Positions 42,948-52,008 of a stretch of DNA of 64,000 nt are shown here, one piece after another. The stretch covers positions 124,001 to 188,000 of the forward strand of contig JBAZBK010000008.1 in assembly GCA_041671505.1 (NCBI GenBank), read 5' to 3'. The notes below the pieces were generated by a model that saw nothing but the letters and a program-made list of their open reading frames with translations, made no database searches and had not been told where the DNA came from. The first letter of the stretch is position 1. Every line of letters starts with the position of its first letter. Origin of the DNA: JACPDH01 sp041671505. Lineage in GTDB: Bacteria; Acidobacteriota; Thermoanaerobaculia; Gp7-AA8. Position numbers and translations under genes: made by a program.

Positions 42948-43739
42948 ATGCTTCGACTTCTATACATCGGTGACGTCGTCGGCCAGCCCGGCCGTCGCGC
43001 CCTGCTGGACCGGCTCGAGCCGGTGATCGACCGCGAGCGGATCGACTTCACGATCGTCAACATCGAAAACGCCGCCGGCGGCTTCGGCGTGACGGACGGC
43101 GTGATGGACGAGCTCTCCGACCTCCCGATCGACGTATACACCTCCGGAAACCACATCTGGGACAAGCGCGAGTTCGTCGAGCAGCTCGACCGCTACGAGA
43201 ACATCATTCGCCCGGCGAACTACCCGAAGGGAAATCCCGGTAAGGGAGCGATCGTCAGGCAGACCGCCGCGGGAACCCCGGTCGCCGTGATCCAGCTGAT
43301 GGGCAACGTCTTCATGCCGCCGTCGAACAACCCGTTCCACGCCGTCGAAGACGAGTTGAAGGCCCTCGGTGACGTGAAGGTGATCCTGGTCGACATCCAC
43401 TGCGAGGCGACGTCGGAGAAGCAGGCGATGGGCCGGCACCTCGACGGGCGCGTCTCCGCGGTCGTCGGCACGCACACGCACGTGCCGACCGCCGACGAGC
43501 GGATTCTTCCGCTCGGCACCGCCTTCCAGACGGACGTCGGCATGACGGGTCCGTACGACTCGATCATCGGCTTCCGCCCGGACGAGATCCTCGAGAAGTT
43601 CATCCTCAATACGCCGCGGAAGATGGAAGTGGCCAAGCGCGACGTGCGGCTGGTCGGCGCGATGATCGACGTCGACGAGACGACGGGCCGGGCGCTGGCG
43701 ATCCGCCGCCTCGACGAGCGTCTCGACGGCATGCTCTGA
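42948..43739 (+). CDS. YmdB-family metallophosphoesterase (cyclic nucleotide phosphodiesterase)
   Basis: A 263-residue binuclear metallophosphoesterase of the YmdB (TIGR00282-like) family. Metal-binding motifs are YIGDVVGQPGR, VNIENAAGGFG, YTSGNHIWD, VDIHCEATSEK and VGTHTHVPTADERI. In Bacillus the family member hydrolyses cyclic nucleotides and is tied to RNase Y. It follows rny on the same strand across a heptamer element, and its stop overlaps the next gene's start by one base. Confidence 0.93.
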   Translation: MLRLLYIGDVVGQPGRRALLDRLEPVIDRERIDFTIVNIENAAGGFGVTDGVMDELSDLPIDVYTSGNHIWDKREFVEQLDRYENIIRPANYPKGNPGKGAIVRQTAAGTPVAVIQLMGNVFMPPSNNPFHAVEDELKALGDVKVILVDIHCEATSEKQAMGRHLDGRVSAVVGTHTHVPTADERILPLGTAFQTDVGMTGPYDSIIGFRPDEILEKFILNTPRKMEVAKRDVRLVGAMIDVDETTGRALAIRRLDERLDGML

Positions 43740-44371
43740 TGAGCGCGTCAACGCGTCCAGCGATCACATTGCTCGCGCTCGGCCGCGTGACGACCGCCGG
43801 CACGGAGAATCTCGTGCGCCGCGTCGGCGCGATCGAACAGATCGATCTGCGGCTCGAGCACGATTCGCCGATCGCCGGGCACGTGGCGGAGATCAACCGT
43901 GCGATCGACGCGGCATCGTGCGACTGGGTTCTGATCGTCCGCGCGCACGAGTCGATCGGGGAGCGCCTCGCCGAGGAGATCGCCGCGTCGATCGGCCCGT
44001 CGCCGCGCGCGTGGGGCTGCCGCCTTCGTACGCAGCCGACCTATCGCGGCGCGCCGCTCAACCTCGAGCCGCACGGCGACGGGGAGTTGCGCCTGCTCCA
44101 TCGGCGCCACGCGCGGTTCCTCCCGGGCGGGGAGCTCAAGGTTCAGGGAACGGTGATCCGGACGCGCGAGCCTCTCGAGGCGGTCTCGTTCGCGAGCGAG
44201 GAAGAGCACGAGCGGTGGCTCGCGGAGCGGGGAAAGCGGCGGAACCCGTTAGGCCGCATCGGCGCGTTCGCGCTCGACGCGTTTCGCTGCGGTCCCTTCC
44301 GCGCGGGGGCGAACGGTCTTCGCTACCTATGGCTGAATGCCGGCTGGAAGCGCGACTCCGCGCGTCAGTGA
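43739..44371 (+). CDS. glycosyltransferase family 2-like protein
   Basis: A 210-residue protein. The N-terminus (ITLLALGRVTTAGTENLVRR) and the middle (ASCDWVLIVRAHESIGERLAEEI) resemble LPS-biosynthesis GT2-like proteins of the WaaE group. The canonical DxD is replaced by RAHE, and no membrane segment is present. It may be a divergent or inactive transferase. TGATG coupling to the YmdB-like gene suggests co-translation, though the functional link is unclear. Confidence 0.6.
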   Translation: MSASTRPAITLLALGRVTTAGTENLVRRVGAIEQIDLRLEHDSPIAGHVAEINRAIDAASCDWVLIVRAHESIGERLAEEIAASIGPSPRAWGCRLRTQPTYRGAPLNLEPHGDGELRLLHRRHARFLPGGELKVQGTVIRTREPLEAVSFASEEEHERWLAERGKRRNPLGRIGAFALDAFRCGPFRAGANGLRYLWLNAGWKRDSARQ

Positions 44372-44754
44372 CTCACGACGCGCGTTTCGTGCCCGTTCTC
44401 GCGACGCCGCAGGCGTCCATTGCCGCCCGGCGCTCCGTGGTTCCGGAATTGCCTCGGTGACATCCCGAAGCGGAGCTTGAACTGCTGCCGGAAGTAATTC
44501 TCGGAATCGAATCCGCAGAGTCTCGAGATCTGCGTGATCTTCATCTCGCCCGTTCGAAGCAGCCGCGCGGCCTTCATCAGGCGCTTTTCCTTGAGATAGT
44601 CGCTCAGGAGCTTGCCGGTGATCCGGTGGAACTTCCCCGAAACGTACTGCCGGGTGAAGCCGAGCTCTCTCGATACCTCTTCCACCGTCAGCTCCTCGTC
44701 CGTGCGCACACGACGACGCACGCACTTGAGCAGATCCCTAACCAATGCGTCCAT
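44365..44754 (-). CDS. AraC-family regulator, DNA-binding domain only
   Basis: A 129-residue protein consisting of an AraC-type double helix-turn-helix: VEEVSRELGFTRQYVSGKFHR and the second reader CGFDSENYFRQQFKLRFGMSPRQFR. There is no ligand domain, as in MarA/SoxS-like proteins. AAGGAG precedes the ATG at 44754. Its 3' end overlaps the convergent glycosyltransferase-like gene by 7 bp. Targets are unknown. Confidence 0.88.
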   Translation of the reverse strand: MDALVRDLLKCVRRRVRTDEELTVEEVSRELGFTRQYVSGKFHRITGKLLSDYLKEKRLMKAARLLRTGEMKITQISRLCGFDSENYFRQQFKLRFGMSPRQFRNHGAPGGNGRLRRRENGHETRVVSH

Positions 44755-45165
44755 CCTGCGCTCCTTCCGTAGCCCGAAGCGGGCCCCAAAAAGCAAAGCT
44801 GGTCCCCGTTACCGCGTCCATCGGGGGTACCGCGAGCTTTTAGTTGGTCGTTTTGAATGAGTATAGGTCCTGAGTTGCCGAAGGACACCGCTGAATATTG
44901 GAAAGACATGCACTGATTTGAGAATGTTTCATCCCGCCTCACGCGTGTGGTTGGGGTGAGACTTAGTCGCGACAGGGGCGGGCTGGCGCTTGCACGTCGG
45001 CCGACGCGTTGATTCGCGTGGCCGCGTTACCGGAGCGTGTCCACACGGCTCCTCGCGCGGCGCGACGTCGTGTATGCTCGCGAACATGCCGGCATCCATC
45101 GCGGAGACGATCGGTCACCGCGGCGCTTCGGGCGCCCCGGGGCGGTCCGCTGGAGGCTTCCGATC
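44755..45165. other. divergent intergenic region
   Basis: A 411-bp gap between the AraC-type regulator and an unknown membrane protein. The stretch 44840-44935 is clearly richer in A/T than its surroundings and is a likely promoter area. No repeat array, RNA or gene could be supported. Promoter boxes could not be placed with confidence. Confidence 0.45.
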
Positions 45166-46806
45166 GTGAGCGAGCTTTCGGTCGAGGCTCCGCGCAACCG
45201 GCTTCGCCTCGCGGCCGCGATCGTCCCTCTCGCGCTGATCGCACTGTCGCTCGCGCAGTACGGCACCGACCGGCGCCTGCGGCGTCCCGTCGAGGCGGTT
45301 GCGAAGACATACACGTTCGAGATCCGCCGCCCCGCCGAGGTGGAGATGATCGGCTTCGCGCCGTCGCCCGACTTCGGGGCGCAGGTCGTGGTCTATGCAG
45401 CGATCGTCGATGCGCTCGCTCGGGTTAGGCTCAAGGGGCTCGACCAGGTCGAGCGCGACGCGTGGCTCGACGTGCCGGTCCATCTCGACGGCGAGCTCGC
45501 CGCCGCGCGCGAGCTGGCGCTCGACTCGATCGCGCAACGGCCCGGCTGGCCGATTCATCGATACCTGCTCGGTAAGGTCGCGTACACGAGAGACAGGCGA
45601 ACGCCCGGCGCCGAGATCGTTCCCGATCGCTGGCTCGTGCCGCTTCGTTCTGCGGCGCGAAGCGCTCCCGGCTTCGACTCCGCGGCCGAGACGCTCGTCG
45701 CGGTCACGCTCGAGGCATGGGCGACGATTCCTCCCGAAGGCAGGCGCGACACGGAGACGATCTTCTCGCGGGCGTTCCTCGATCCTTCGTTCGTCCGCAA
45801 CGCATGGGCCGTGAGCGCGAACGCGATCGGCGTGGGCAGCGCGGTGCGAGCCGTGCCCGATTCGGCCGTCAGCCTTCGCGCGGCGGCGCGCGCCGCCTCG
45901 GGAATCGGTGAGGCGGGCGCGGCGGAAGCGCTGTACCGTCGATGGGAACGGGCGGAATGGGTCGAGCGTGAGGCCGACATTGCCGAGATGCGCAGACGCA
46001 CCGAGCGGGGAGACTGGAGCGGGCTCGTCGCCGCGGCGCAGAATTTCTCGTCGAGGCATTCGGCCGGCGACTTCGACGGACCCGAGGCGCGGAAGCAGCT
46101 CGAAGAAGCGCTCCGCCTCTGGCCTCGCGACAGCGTAGGCAACTGGGCCGGCTCGCGTCGGGCCGAGATCATCCGCTTCTTCCTCGACGGGCGGATGAAG
46201 GGGATCGACGGCACGCTGCTCGCCGGAGCGGCCTCATCGCTGGCGGGCGTCCCGTTTCCGATGCAGGCGCGCCTCTTCCTCGCGGCGGGGCTGGTGGAGA
46301 TCGCGCGGGAGCTCGAAAAGGGCTCGATGACGCGCGGCTCCTTCGAGTGGACCGACTACTACGTCGAGCTGGCGCGGTATCACCTCGCGCGCAACGATCG
46401 CGACAAGGCGGCCGAGGCTCTCGGCCGCATCGCTCCGGGAGCGAGGGGAGAGTGTGAGGCGGCGCTGGCGGCCGCCTTGCTGGCGCGCGTGGCTCCGGCT
46501 CCCCAGCCCGTCGCGGTGACGTCTGCCGACGGAACGATCGTCGACGAAGCCTGGTCGACGAACGGGATGCTGTCGCTCTGCATCGATCCGCGCGCGCTGG
46601 CGAAGCGAGCGCTCGTGGTCGACGTCAAAGCGGGTGGCGACGGTCTCGTCGAATGGGGCTGGAACGACGCCCGCAGCGGCACGGTGGCGGCAGGCGGCGG
46701 CGCGTCGATCCGCGTTCCTCTCGCGGGGATCGAGGGGCGGGAGGTCTTCTTCCTCCGGCCGGCGCTCGGCGCGTCGATCGTGAGCCACGCGGCGCGGATC
46801 GAGTAG
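45166..46806 (+). CDS. membrane-anchored protein with helical repeats, function unknown
   Basis: A 546-residue protein I do not recognise. One hydrophobic helix near the N-terminus (LRLAAAIVPLALIALSLAQYG) anchors it; the rest is probably outside the cytoplasm. The middle is alpha-helical and TPR-like (AAELALDSIAQRPGWP; AAEALYRRWERAEWVEREA). The last 90 residues look like a small beta domain. The GTG at 45166 is used because GGAGG lies nine bases upstream and the helix follows at once. It converges on the polysaccharide operon and may belong to surface-glycan export, but this is only context. Confidence 0.65.
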   Translation: MSELSVEAPRNRLRLAAAIVPLALIALSLAQYGTDRRLRRPVEAVAKTYTFEIRRPAEVEMIGFAPSPDFGAQVVVYAAIVDALARVRLKGLDQVERDAWLDVPVHLDGELAAARELALDSIAQRPGWPIHRYLLGKVAYTRDRRTPGAEIVPDRWLVPLRSAARSAPGFDSAAETLVAVTLEAWATIPPEGRRDTETIFSRAFLDPSFVRNAWAVSANAIGVGSAVRAVPDSAVSLRAAARAASGIGEAGAAEALYRRWERAEWVEREADIAEMRRRTERGDWSGLVAAAQNFSSRHSAGDFDGPEARKQLEEALRLWPRDSVGNWAGSRRAEIIRFFLDGRMKGIDGTLLAGAASSLAGVPFPMQARLFLAAGLVEIARELEKGSMTRGSFEWTDYYVELARYHLARNDRDKAAEALGRIAPGARGECEAALAAALLARVAPAPQPVAVTSADGTIVDEAWSTNGMLSLCIDPRALAKRALVVDVKAGGDGLVEWGWNDARSGTVAAGGGASIRVPLAGIEGREVFFLRPALGASIVSHAARIE

Positions 46807-46823
46807 CGCCGTCCGGTGCGGAC

Positions 46824-47495
46824 CTACGTCCGCGCCACCACGAAGGCCTGCCCGCCGAGGAAACGCCATGCGAGTGGCAGGCGGAGGTAGAGCTTGAGCA
46901 GCAGCAGCGATTTCGGGAGCGCCGAGTTCGTCGTAAACGGCAGGAATCGCGGAATCACCGTCTCGATTTCGAAGCCGCAGAGCTCGAGCGCCTCGCAGAG
47001 CGCTCGATCGTCGATCGGCGTCACGTGGTCGAAGAACATCCAGTAGTCCCTTGCAGCGAAGCGGATGTTAGGCTGCAGCACGAGGAGCCTGCCACCCGGC
47101 CGGAGCATCCGCCGCGCCGCGCGCATCGTGTCGAGAATCGCCGCGCGCTCGAGGTGCTCGAAGAAATTCGAGACGAAGACGACGTCTGCGGAATGAGGTG
47201 CGACCGCGGTGACGTCCCGCGCGTCGCCGATCACCACCTCGACGCCCGGGCCGGCGTGCGCACGCGTGTCGGGGTTGAGGTCGATCGCGATCCGCCTCGA
47301 GGCGGCCACCGCGTTGATGAACTCGCAGTGCCCCGCGGCGATTTCGACGACCACGGCCTCGGGCGGAATCCAGCGCGCGAACCAGCCCGCGAGGACGTGC
47401 CACATCGCGCGACGAAACTCCCCGTCGCCGGCAAAGCGCCGGGCGTAGACCTTCGACGGGTCGAGCCCCGAGGCGTCCCGAGGGTTCCCTTCCAT
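46824..47495 (-). CDS. class I SAM-dependent methyltransferase
   Basis: A 223-residue methyltransferase. Motif I is VVVEIAAGHCEFINAV. The next strand ends in AIDLNPD. Motif IV is DVVFVSNFFEHL, and the post-motif LRPGGRLLVLQPN is typical. It starts with ATG at 47495, 22 bp past the end of the epimerase gene and on the same strand, so it probably modifies a sugar or lipid intermediate of the polysaccharide pathway. Confidence 0.87.
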   Translation of the reverse strand: MEGNPRDASGLDPSKVYARRFAGDGEFRRAMWHVLAGWFARWIPPEAVVVEIAAGHCEFINAVAASRRIAIDLNPDTRAHAGPGVEVVIGDARDVTAVAPHSADVVFVSNFFEHLERAAILDTMRAARRMLRPGGRLLVLQPNIRFAARDYWMFFDHVTPIDDRALCEALELCGFEIETVIPRFLPFTTNSALPKSLLLLKLYLRLPLAWRFLGGQAFVVART

Positions 47496-47517
47496 CAATG
47501 CGTCAGCCCCGCCCGCC

Positions 47518-48540
47518 TCACAGGCGCCCGAGCGCGATCTCCTCGCGCACCCACGGGATCACCTCGTCGAGCATCTCGCTCATCGACGTCGACGCTTCGA
47601 ATCCGAGAACGTCGCGCGCCTTGTCGGTATTGGGCACGCGCATCTGCACGTCGTACGGGAACGGCGGGTCGGAGACGTAGCGGAACGGCTTTGCGTCGCC
47701 GTGCACCTTCTTCCAGACGAGCTCCGCGAGCTCGAGCACGTTCGTCGACAGCGGCGTGGAGAGGTTGAAGTCGTTGTTGACCGCCTTCGGGTGGAACATC
47801 GCCGTCACGATTCCGCGCGCGAGATCGCCGCCGTAGGTGTAGCAGCGGACCTGTCCTCCGTCGCCGAGGATGTGAAGCGGGTCCTGCCCCTTGACGACCT
47901 TCTGCACGAGATCGGGGACGACGTGGCTCATCGCGAGGCTGATGTTTCCACTCGGGATGTCCTTGTCGCCGAGCGCGCGGCGCTCGCCGGTGCCGACGCA
48001 ATTGAACGGCCGACAGATCGTGTAGGGGAGCCTGTACTGCTCCCACGCTCCCTGCGCGAAGTACTCGCACGCGAGTTTCTGGAATCCATAGGTGCTCGAC
48101 GGTGGCGGGCACTTCCGCTCGTGCCCCTCGGGGGTGGGGAAGATCGTCGCGTTCTCGAACACCATGCTGCTGCTGATGACGACGATTCGCTGGAGCCGCC
48201 CCGTCTTGTGCGCGGCGATCGCGGCGTCGAAGCTCGCCGCCACGATCCGCTCGTTCTCCGCGATCAGGTCGTAGGCGTATTCGTGGAAGTACGAGATGCC
48301 GCCGATCTTCGCCGCGCCCGCGACGAAGATGTCGCACTCCGCTGCGAGGCCGGAGAGGAATGCCGCGTCCTTCGCGTCGCCCTCGACGAACCTGTAGCGC
48401 GGATGGCTCTGGTAGCTTTTCTCCACGCGGCCGTATTTCGAATAGTTGTCGATGCCGATGACTTCGTGACCCGCTTCGAGCAGGTCTTCGACGAGATAGC
48501 CGGCGATGAAACCCGCCGAACCGGTGACCAGGATCTTCAC
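47518..48540 (-). CDS. NAD-dependent nucleotide-sugar epimerase/dehydratase (extended SDR)
   Basis: A 340-residue enzyme of the GDP-mannose or UDP-sugar epimerase type. The N-terminal cofactor motif is ILVTGSAGFIAGYL. The catalytic Ser-Tyr-Lys set is in VISSSMVFENA and YGFQK. The sugar-binding region ICRPFNCVGTGERRA is typical of epimerases. The GTG start has AAGGAG upstream and overlaps the stop of the dehydrogenase gene by 4 bp. Confidence 0.9.
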   Translation of the reverse strand: MKILVTGSAGFIAGYLVEDLLEAGHEVIGIDNYSKYGRVEKSYQSHPRYRFVEGDAKDAAFLSGLAAECDIFVAGAAKIGGISYFHEYAYDLIAENERIVAASFDAAIAAHKTGRLQRIVVISSSMVFENATIFPTPEGHERKCPPPSSTYGFQKLACEYFAQGAWEQYRLPYTICRPFNCVGTGERRALGDKDIPSGNISLAMSHVVPDLVQKVVKGQDPLHILGDGGQVRCYTYGGDLARGIVTAMFHPKAVNNDFNLSTPLSTNVLELAELVWKKVHGDAKPFRYVSDPPFPYDVQMRVPNTDKARDVLGFEASTSMSEMLDEVIPWVREEIALGRL

Positions 48541-49739
48541 AAAGTCTCCTTGGAGAGAACGGACCAGACATCGTAGACGCGCCGCCCCGCGGGCACGCGA
48601 AGGCCGCGATACTCGGGGTGAGGCGTCCCGACGAAGATGACGTCGGCCTTCGCGACGAGAGCGTCGCGACCGACGAAGGAGGGATCGGAAATATAGGGAT
48701 CGGAGCAGAGGACCTCGCGGGCCTTCAGTTTCAGCACCTTGCGCAGCTTGTAGCTCAGCGAGTCTCGCGGGTCGTCGCTCTCCGACTTGAACGACATGCC
48801 GAGGATGCCGGCCGTGAGCTCGGTGAGCGAGCCCTCGCGCTCCGCCATTTCGATCATGAACGCGGGCAGCCCCTCGTTCACGAGCATCGCGGCGTGGCCG
48901 AGCACGAAATGGTTTCCGCTGAAGGCGGCGAGCTGCATGGTGTCCTTCATCAGGCAGGGGCCAGCGGCGAAGCCGGGGCCGGGCATGCCCGCCATGCGCG
49001 GATAGTTGTGCCGGCAGGCGTGCAGGATTCGGTCGAAGTCGAGCCCGTTCTGCTCCGCGATCATGTAGAACTGGTTGACGGTGGCGAACTGCACGTAGCG
49101 CCACGCGTTCGTCATCAGCTTCGCGAGCTCCGCTTCCATTGGCTCGACTTCGACGAACTCGGGAGTGAAGCGCCCGAACAGCGCGCGCACCTTGGCGAGA
49201 GTCTCCGGCTCGAAGGCGCTGATGATCTGCGGGAGCGTCCGGAACTCGCGGATGCTCTGCCCCTGCGCGACGCGCTCCGGGCAGAACGCCACGCGGACGC
49301 CGAGCCCGCGATCGCGCAGCCATCGTCGCGTGAAGGCGCTGATTCCGGGGAAGATCGTGCTCCGAAGGATCAGTGTCTGGCCGTCCCGCAGGGAGCCAAG
49401 GCACTGTTCGAGCGTCCGCTGCATCTCCGTGAAGTTCGGATTGAGGTGCTCGTCGACCGGGGTGCCGACGATGAGGACGACGAACTCGCAGGTTGGCAGC
49501 AGCGAAGGCGTAGCTTCGACTTCGAGCCGCCCCGACGCAAGTACGCGCGTGAGGATCTCGTCGCCGCCCTCTTCACGGAACGGCATCCGTCCCGCGCGGA
49601 TCGATTCGACGACCTTCGTGTTGATGTCGTAGACGACGGTTTGCAATCCGCTGTCGGCAAACGTCAGCGCGAGAGGAAGCCCTACGTGCCCTCCGCCTCC
49701 GATGATGCAGACGTCGCGGTCGAACTTCCCATTCGCCAA
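48537..49739 (-). CDS. nucleotide-sugar 6-dehydrogenase (UDP-Glc/UDP-ManNAc dehydrogenase family)
   Basis: A 400-residue enzyme that oxidises a UDP- or GDP-sugar C6 to the acid. The N-terminal NAD site is CIIGGGGHVGLPLAL. The substrate signature is LRSTIFPGISA, and the catalytic Cys is in FAAGPCLMKD. The C-terminal domain reads GMSFKSESDDPRDSLSYKL. A TTG start is chosen because GGAGGG lies eight bases upstream and the NAD domain begins ten residues later. It is first of a three-gene operon for an acidic surface polysaccharide. Confidence 0.88.
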   Translation of the reverse strand: MANGKFDRDVCIIGGGGHVGLPLALTFADSGLQTVVYDINTKVVESIRAGRMPFREEGGDEILTRVLASGRLEVEATPSLLPTCEFVVLIVGTPVDEHLNPNFTEMQRTLEQCLGSLRDGQTLILRSTIFPGISAFTRRWLRDRGLGVRVAFCPERVAQGQSIREFRTLPQIISAFEPETLAKVRALFGRFTPEFVEVEPMEAELAKLMTNAWRYVQFATVNQFYMIAEQNGLDFDRILHACRHNYPRMAGMPGPGFAAGPCLMKDTMQLAAFSGNHFVLGHAAMLVNEGLPAFMIEMAEREGSLTELTAGILGMSFKSESDDPRDSLSYKLRKVLKLKAREVLCSDPYISDPSFVGRDALVAKADVIFVGTPHPEYRGLRVPAGRRVYDVWSVLSKETL

Positions 49740-49884
49740 GCTGGATCCCTCCGGGGTTCCGGCGTGTGCCGGATCGACTGCCGCGCGATGGTAGCTTTCG
49801 CCCCCTCCCGAGGCAAGCGAAGCTCGTGCGGCCGACAGCGAGCTCGCCGCGAGCGGTAACGATGGAAGGAGCGCGGCGCCGGGC

Positions 49885-50613
49885 TCAGGCGCGGTCGATC
49901 GGCCTGCCGTCGACGACGGCGCGCGGATTGAGGTCAAAGAGAAGCTGCTCGGCCTCCTCGCCCCAATCGCGGCGTACTCGTTCGCGCGCGGCCGCGAGCC
50001 TGGGAGGGCGGCGGTCGAGGTTGTGGGCGTCGGAGGCGACCAGGTGAACGAGGCCGCGCCGGAAGAACTCGGTCGAGGCGCCGCTCGCAGAGCGACCCAG
50101 GTCGCCGAGAATGCTGGCGGCGGTGATCTGGCAGATCGCTCCCTTCCTTACGAAGGACTCGAGAAGGTCGGGCTCGCGGACGAACTGAAGGTTTCGCTCC
50201 GGATGCGCGATCACCGGTGTCACTCCGATCACAGAGAGCTCGTGGATCACGTCTCCTGCCCCGCGCGGCACCATCGTCGCGGGGAACTCGACGAGCAGGA
50301 ACGGACCGCGGTTCAGGCCCGTGAGCGGGCCGGCGACTCCCTGCTCCCAGAGGTCGACGGCGTCAGACGAGTAGAAATACTCGCAACCGGCGAGAACCGC
50401 GGGCGTTCCCGCGAGGAGCGTGTTGAGCTTGAGGAGCAACTCGTCGCGGGCGCGGGGATCGTCGTTTTCCCACCCCTCGCGCAGAACGTGAGGCGTGGCG
50501 ATGATCGTCGTGGTCCCTTCCGCGGCTGCCTGCCGGCACAGGGCGGTGGCCACACCCCAGTCGATCGGCCCGTCGTCGATGCCGGGCAGGCAGTGAAAGT
50601 GAAGGTCGATCAT
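49885..50613 (-). CDS. PHP-domain protein-tyrosine phosphatase, CpsB/YwqE-like
   Basis: A 242-residue metal-dependent phosphatase. The PHP metal motif is DLHFHCLPGIDDGP, followed by ATPHVLREG, IAHPERN and VASDAHN. Enzymes of this kind dephosphorylate the tyrosine kinase controlling capsule or exopolysaccharide assembly. The start at 50613 coincides with the conserved N-terminus. Open sequence upstream is only heptamer repeat. It precedes the polysaccharide operon on the same strand, fitting that role. Confidence 0.9.
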   Translation of the reverse strand: MIDLHFHCLPGIDDGPIDWGVATALCRQAAAEGTTTIIATPHVLREGWENDDPRARDELLLKLNTLLAGTPAVLAGCEYFYSSDAVDLWEQGVAGPLTGLNRGPFLLVEFPATMVPRGAGDVIHELSVIGVTPVIAHPERNLQFVREPDLLESFVRKGAICQITAASILGDLGRSASGASTEFFRRGLVHLVASDAHNLDRRPPRLAAARERVRRDWGEEAEQLLFDLNPRAVVDGRPIDRA

Positions 50614-50627
50614 CGATGGCGCCGGGC

Positions 50628-50747
50628 GAAATTGAAAATTGAAAATTGAAAATTGAGAATTGAGAATTGAAAGATAGGCGGGATGCTCGTGCAGCCAGTC
50701 CCTTCGAAACTCTAGCAGTTTTTCAATTTTCAATTTTCAATTTTCAA
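50628..50747. repeat. heptamer-ended inverted repeat (AAAATTG/AGAATTG family)
   Basis: The left arm has six 7-mers (GAAATTG, three AAAATTG, two AGAATTG) at 50628-50669. The right arm has four TTTTCAA units (50720-50747). The short core (about 50 bp) includes CTAGCAG just before the right arm. It lies between the CpsB-like start and the end of the MazG-like gene, both on the minus strand. Confidence 0.88.
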
Positions 50748-50768
50748 TTCGGGCCCGCGCCCGCGGCG

Positions 50769-51092
50769 TCATTCGGCGCTTTTCGGCGTCCAGCGTGCGG
50801 CGTCGCGGCTCCGGTACTTCGCCATCACGCGCGCGAAGGCCTCATCCATGTCGATGTCGAGCGAATTCGCGAGGGAGAGGAGGACGAAGACGACGTCGGC
50901 GATCTCCTCTCCGATCTCCTGCGGCGGCTCGCCCGGTTTCTTCGGTTTCTCGCCGTATTCGTGGTTGAGCAGTCGCGCGAGCTCGCCGACCTCCTCGGTG
51001 ATGCGGGCGAGCATCGACAACGGCTTCCAGTAGCCCTCCTCGAACTGCGATATCCAGGCGTCGACCTCGTGCTGTGCGTCCGCGAAGCTCAT
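50769..51092 (-). CDS. MazG-like nucleotide pyrophosphohydrolase
   Basis: A 107-residue all-alpha NTP pyrophosphatase. The metal-binding EExx(12-28)ExxD pattern is ITEEVGELARLL followed by EEIADVVFVLLSLA. The build matches the short MazG/YpjD class that removes non-canonical nucleoside triphosphates or tunes ppGpp-linked metabolism. It is divergent from the transglycosylase gene 84 bp away. Confidence 0.88.
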   Translation of the reverse strand: MSFADAQHEVDAWISQFEEGYWKPLSMLARITEEVGELARLLNHEYGEKPKKPGEPPQEIGEEIADVVFVLLSLANSLDIDMDEAFARVMAKYRSRDAARWTPKSAE

Positions 51093-51176
51093 TTCGGGTT
51101 CTCCTCCGGGCCTCGCCGCCCGGTCGTCCGGCAGTTTGGCGCCCTGCGCGCCCGTAATCTGCTACTATCTTGTCGG

Positions 51177-51950
51177 ATGTCTAGGCGTTTTCTGCTCGTG
51201 AGCCTGCTCGCGACTCTGGTCGCGGTGCCTGCGCTTGGTCAGGTGAAGCTGGTCGTGCGTGCCGACGGCACGAAGTCGATTTTCAACCTCGCCACCAAGC
51301 GGAGCAGTTCCGCGCGCGCCGTCGATTTCGACTGGCTCGCGAGCCAGCGCGACCGCGAAACGCGTTACGACGACACGATCGTCCGCCATGCTTCGAAGTA
51401 TGGAGTCGATCCGGTCCTCGTCAAGGCCGTGATCCAGGTCGAGTCGGCGTACAACGCCGACGCGGTGTCCTACAAGGGCGCTCGAGGACTGATGCAACTG
51501 ATGCCGGCGACCGCGAAGCGATTCGGGGTCAAGGACATCACCGACCCCGAGGACAACATCAGGGGGGGCGTCGAGTACCTGTCGTTCCTTCTGAAGATGT
51601 TCCCCGACGACCTTACCCGCGCGCTCGCCGGCTACAACGCTGGAGAGAACGCCGTCGTCCGCTATCAGGGCGTCCCGCCGTACGAGGAGACGCAGCTTTA
51701 CGTCCGCAAGGCGCTCACGGTGTATTACGGCCGCCCGTACGGAGGCGTGACCGTGGGGAGCGGTGGCAGGGTGACCGGACGGCCGGTGGCGCCGGGATCG
51801 ATCAGGCTGAGCGACGGGCGATCAACGGGAGGGAGGAAGCTCGGTGGCGGATTCAAGAGCGAGACGGCGACCACGTTGCGCACGACGTCGTCGATGAGGC
51901 TCGGCAAGTCGGTCGAGACGCCGACGCCGGTCGCTCTCGGCTCGATGTGA
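51177..51950 (+). CDS. lytic murein transglycosylase (SLT domain), exported
   Basis: A 257-residue protein. The signal peptide is FLLVSLLATLVAVPALGQ. The SLT catalytic domain (about residues 60-175) has VKAVIQVESAYNADAVSYKG with the catalytic Glu, GLMQLMPATAKRFGV, NIRGGVEYLSFLL and ALAGYNAGENAV. The C-terminal tail (about 185-257) is Gly/Ser/Thr-rich and probably disordered. It cleaves peptidoglycan glycan strands in the periplasm. Confidence 0.93.
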   Translation: MSRRFLLVSLLATLVAVPALGQVKLVVRADGTKSIFNLATKRSSSARAVDFDWLASQRDRETRYDDTIVRHASKYGVDPVLVKAVIQVESAYNADAVSYKGARGLMQLMPATAKRFGVKDITDPEDNIRGGVEYLSFLLKMFPDDLTRALAGYNAGENAVVRYQGVPPYEETQLYVRKALTVYYGRPYGGVTVGSGGRVTGRPVAPGSIRLSDGRSTGGRKLGGGFKSETATTLRTTSSMRLGKSVETPTPVALGSM

Positions 51951-52008
51951 CGGCCGACGCGCCGTCGGTGCGTCCCTTCCGCCTATAATCAACCATCGAG
52001 ACGCGTCG

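Noticed and set aside
44840..44935. Short AT-richer stretch as a small RNA gene
   Set aside because: No hairpin with T tail and no promoter pair could be defined; left as intergenic.
47518..49404. 628-residue frame joining the epimerase to a shifted reading of the dehydrogenase
   Set aside because: The epimerase begins at GTG 48540 with its own ribosome binding site; upstream of that the frame is an artefact.
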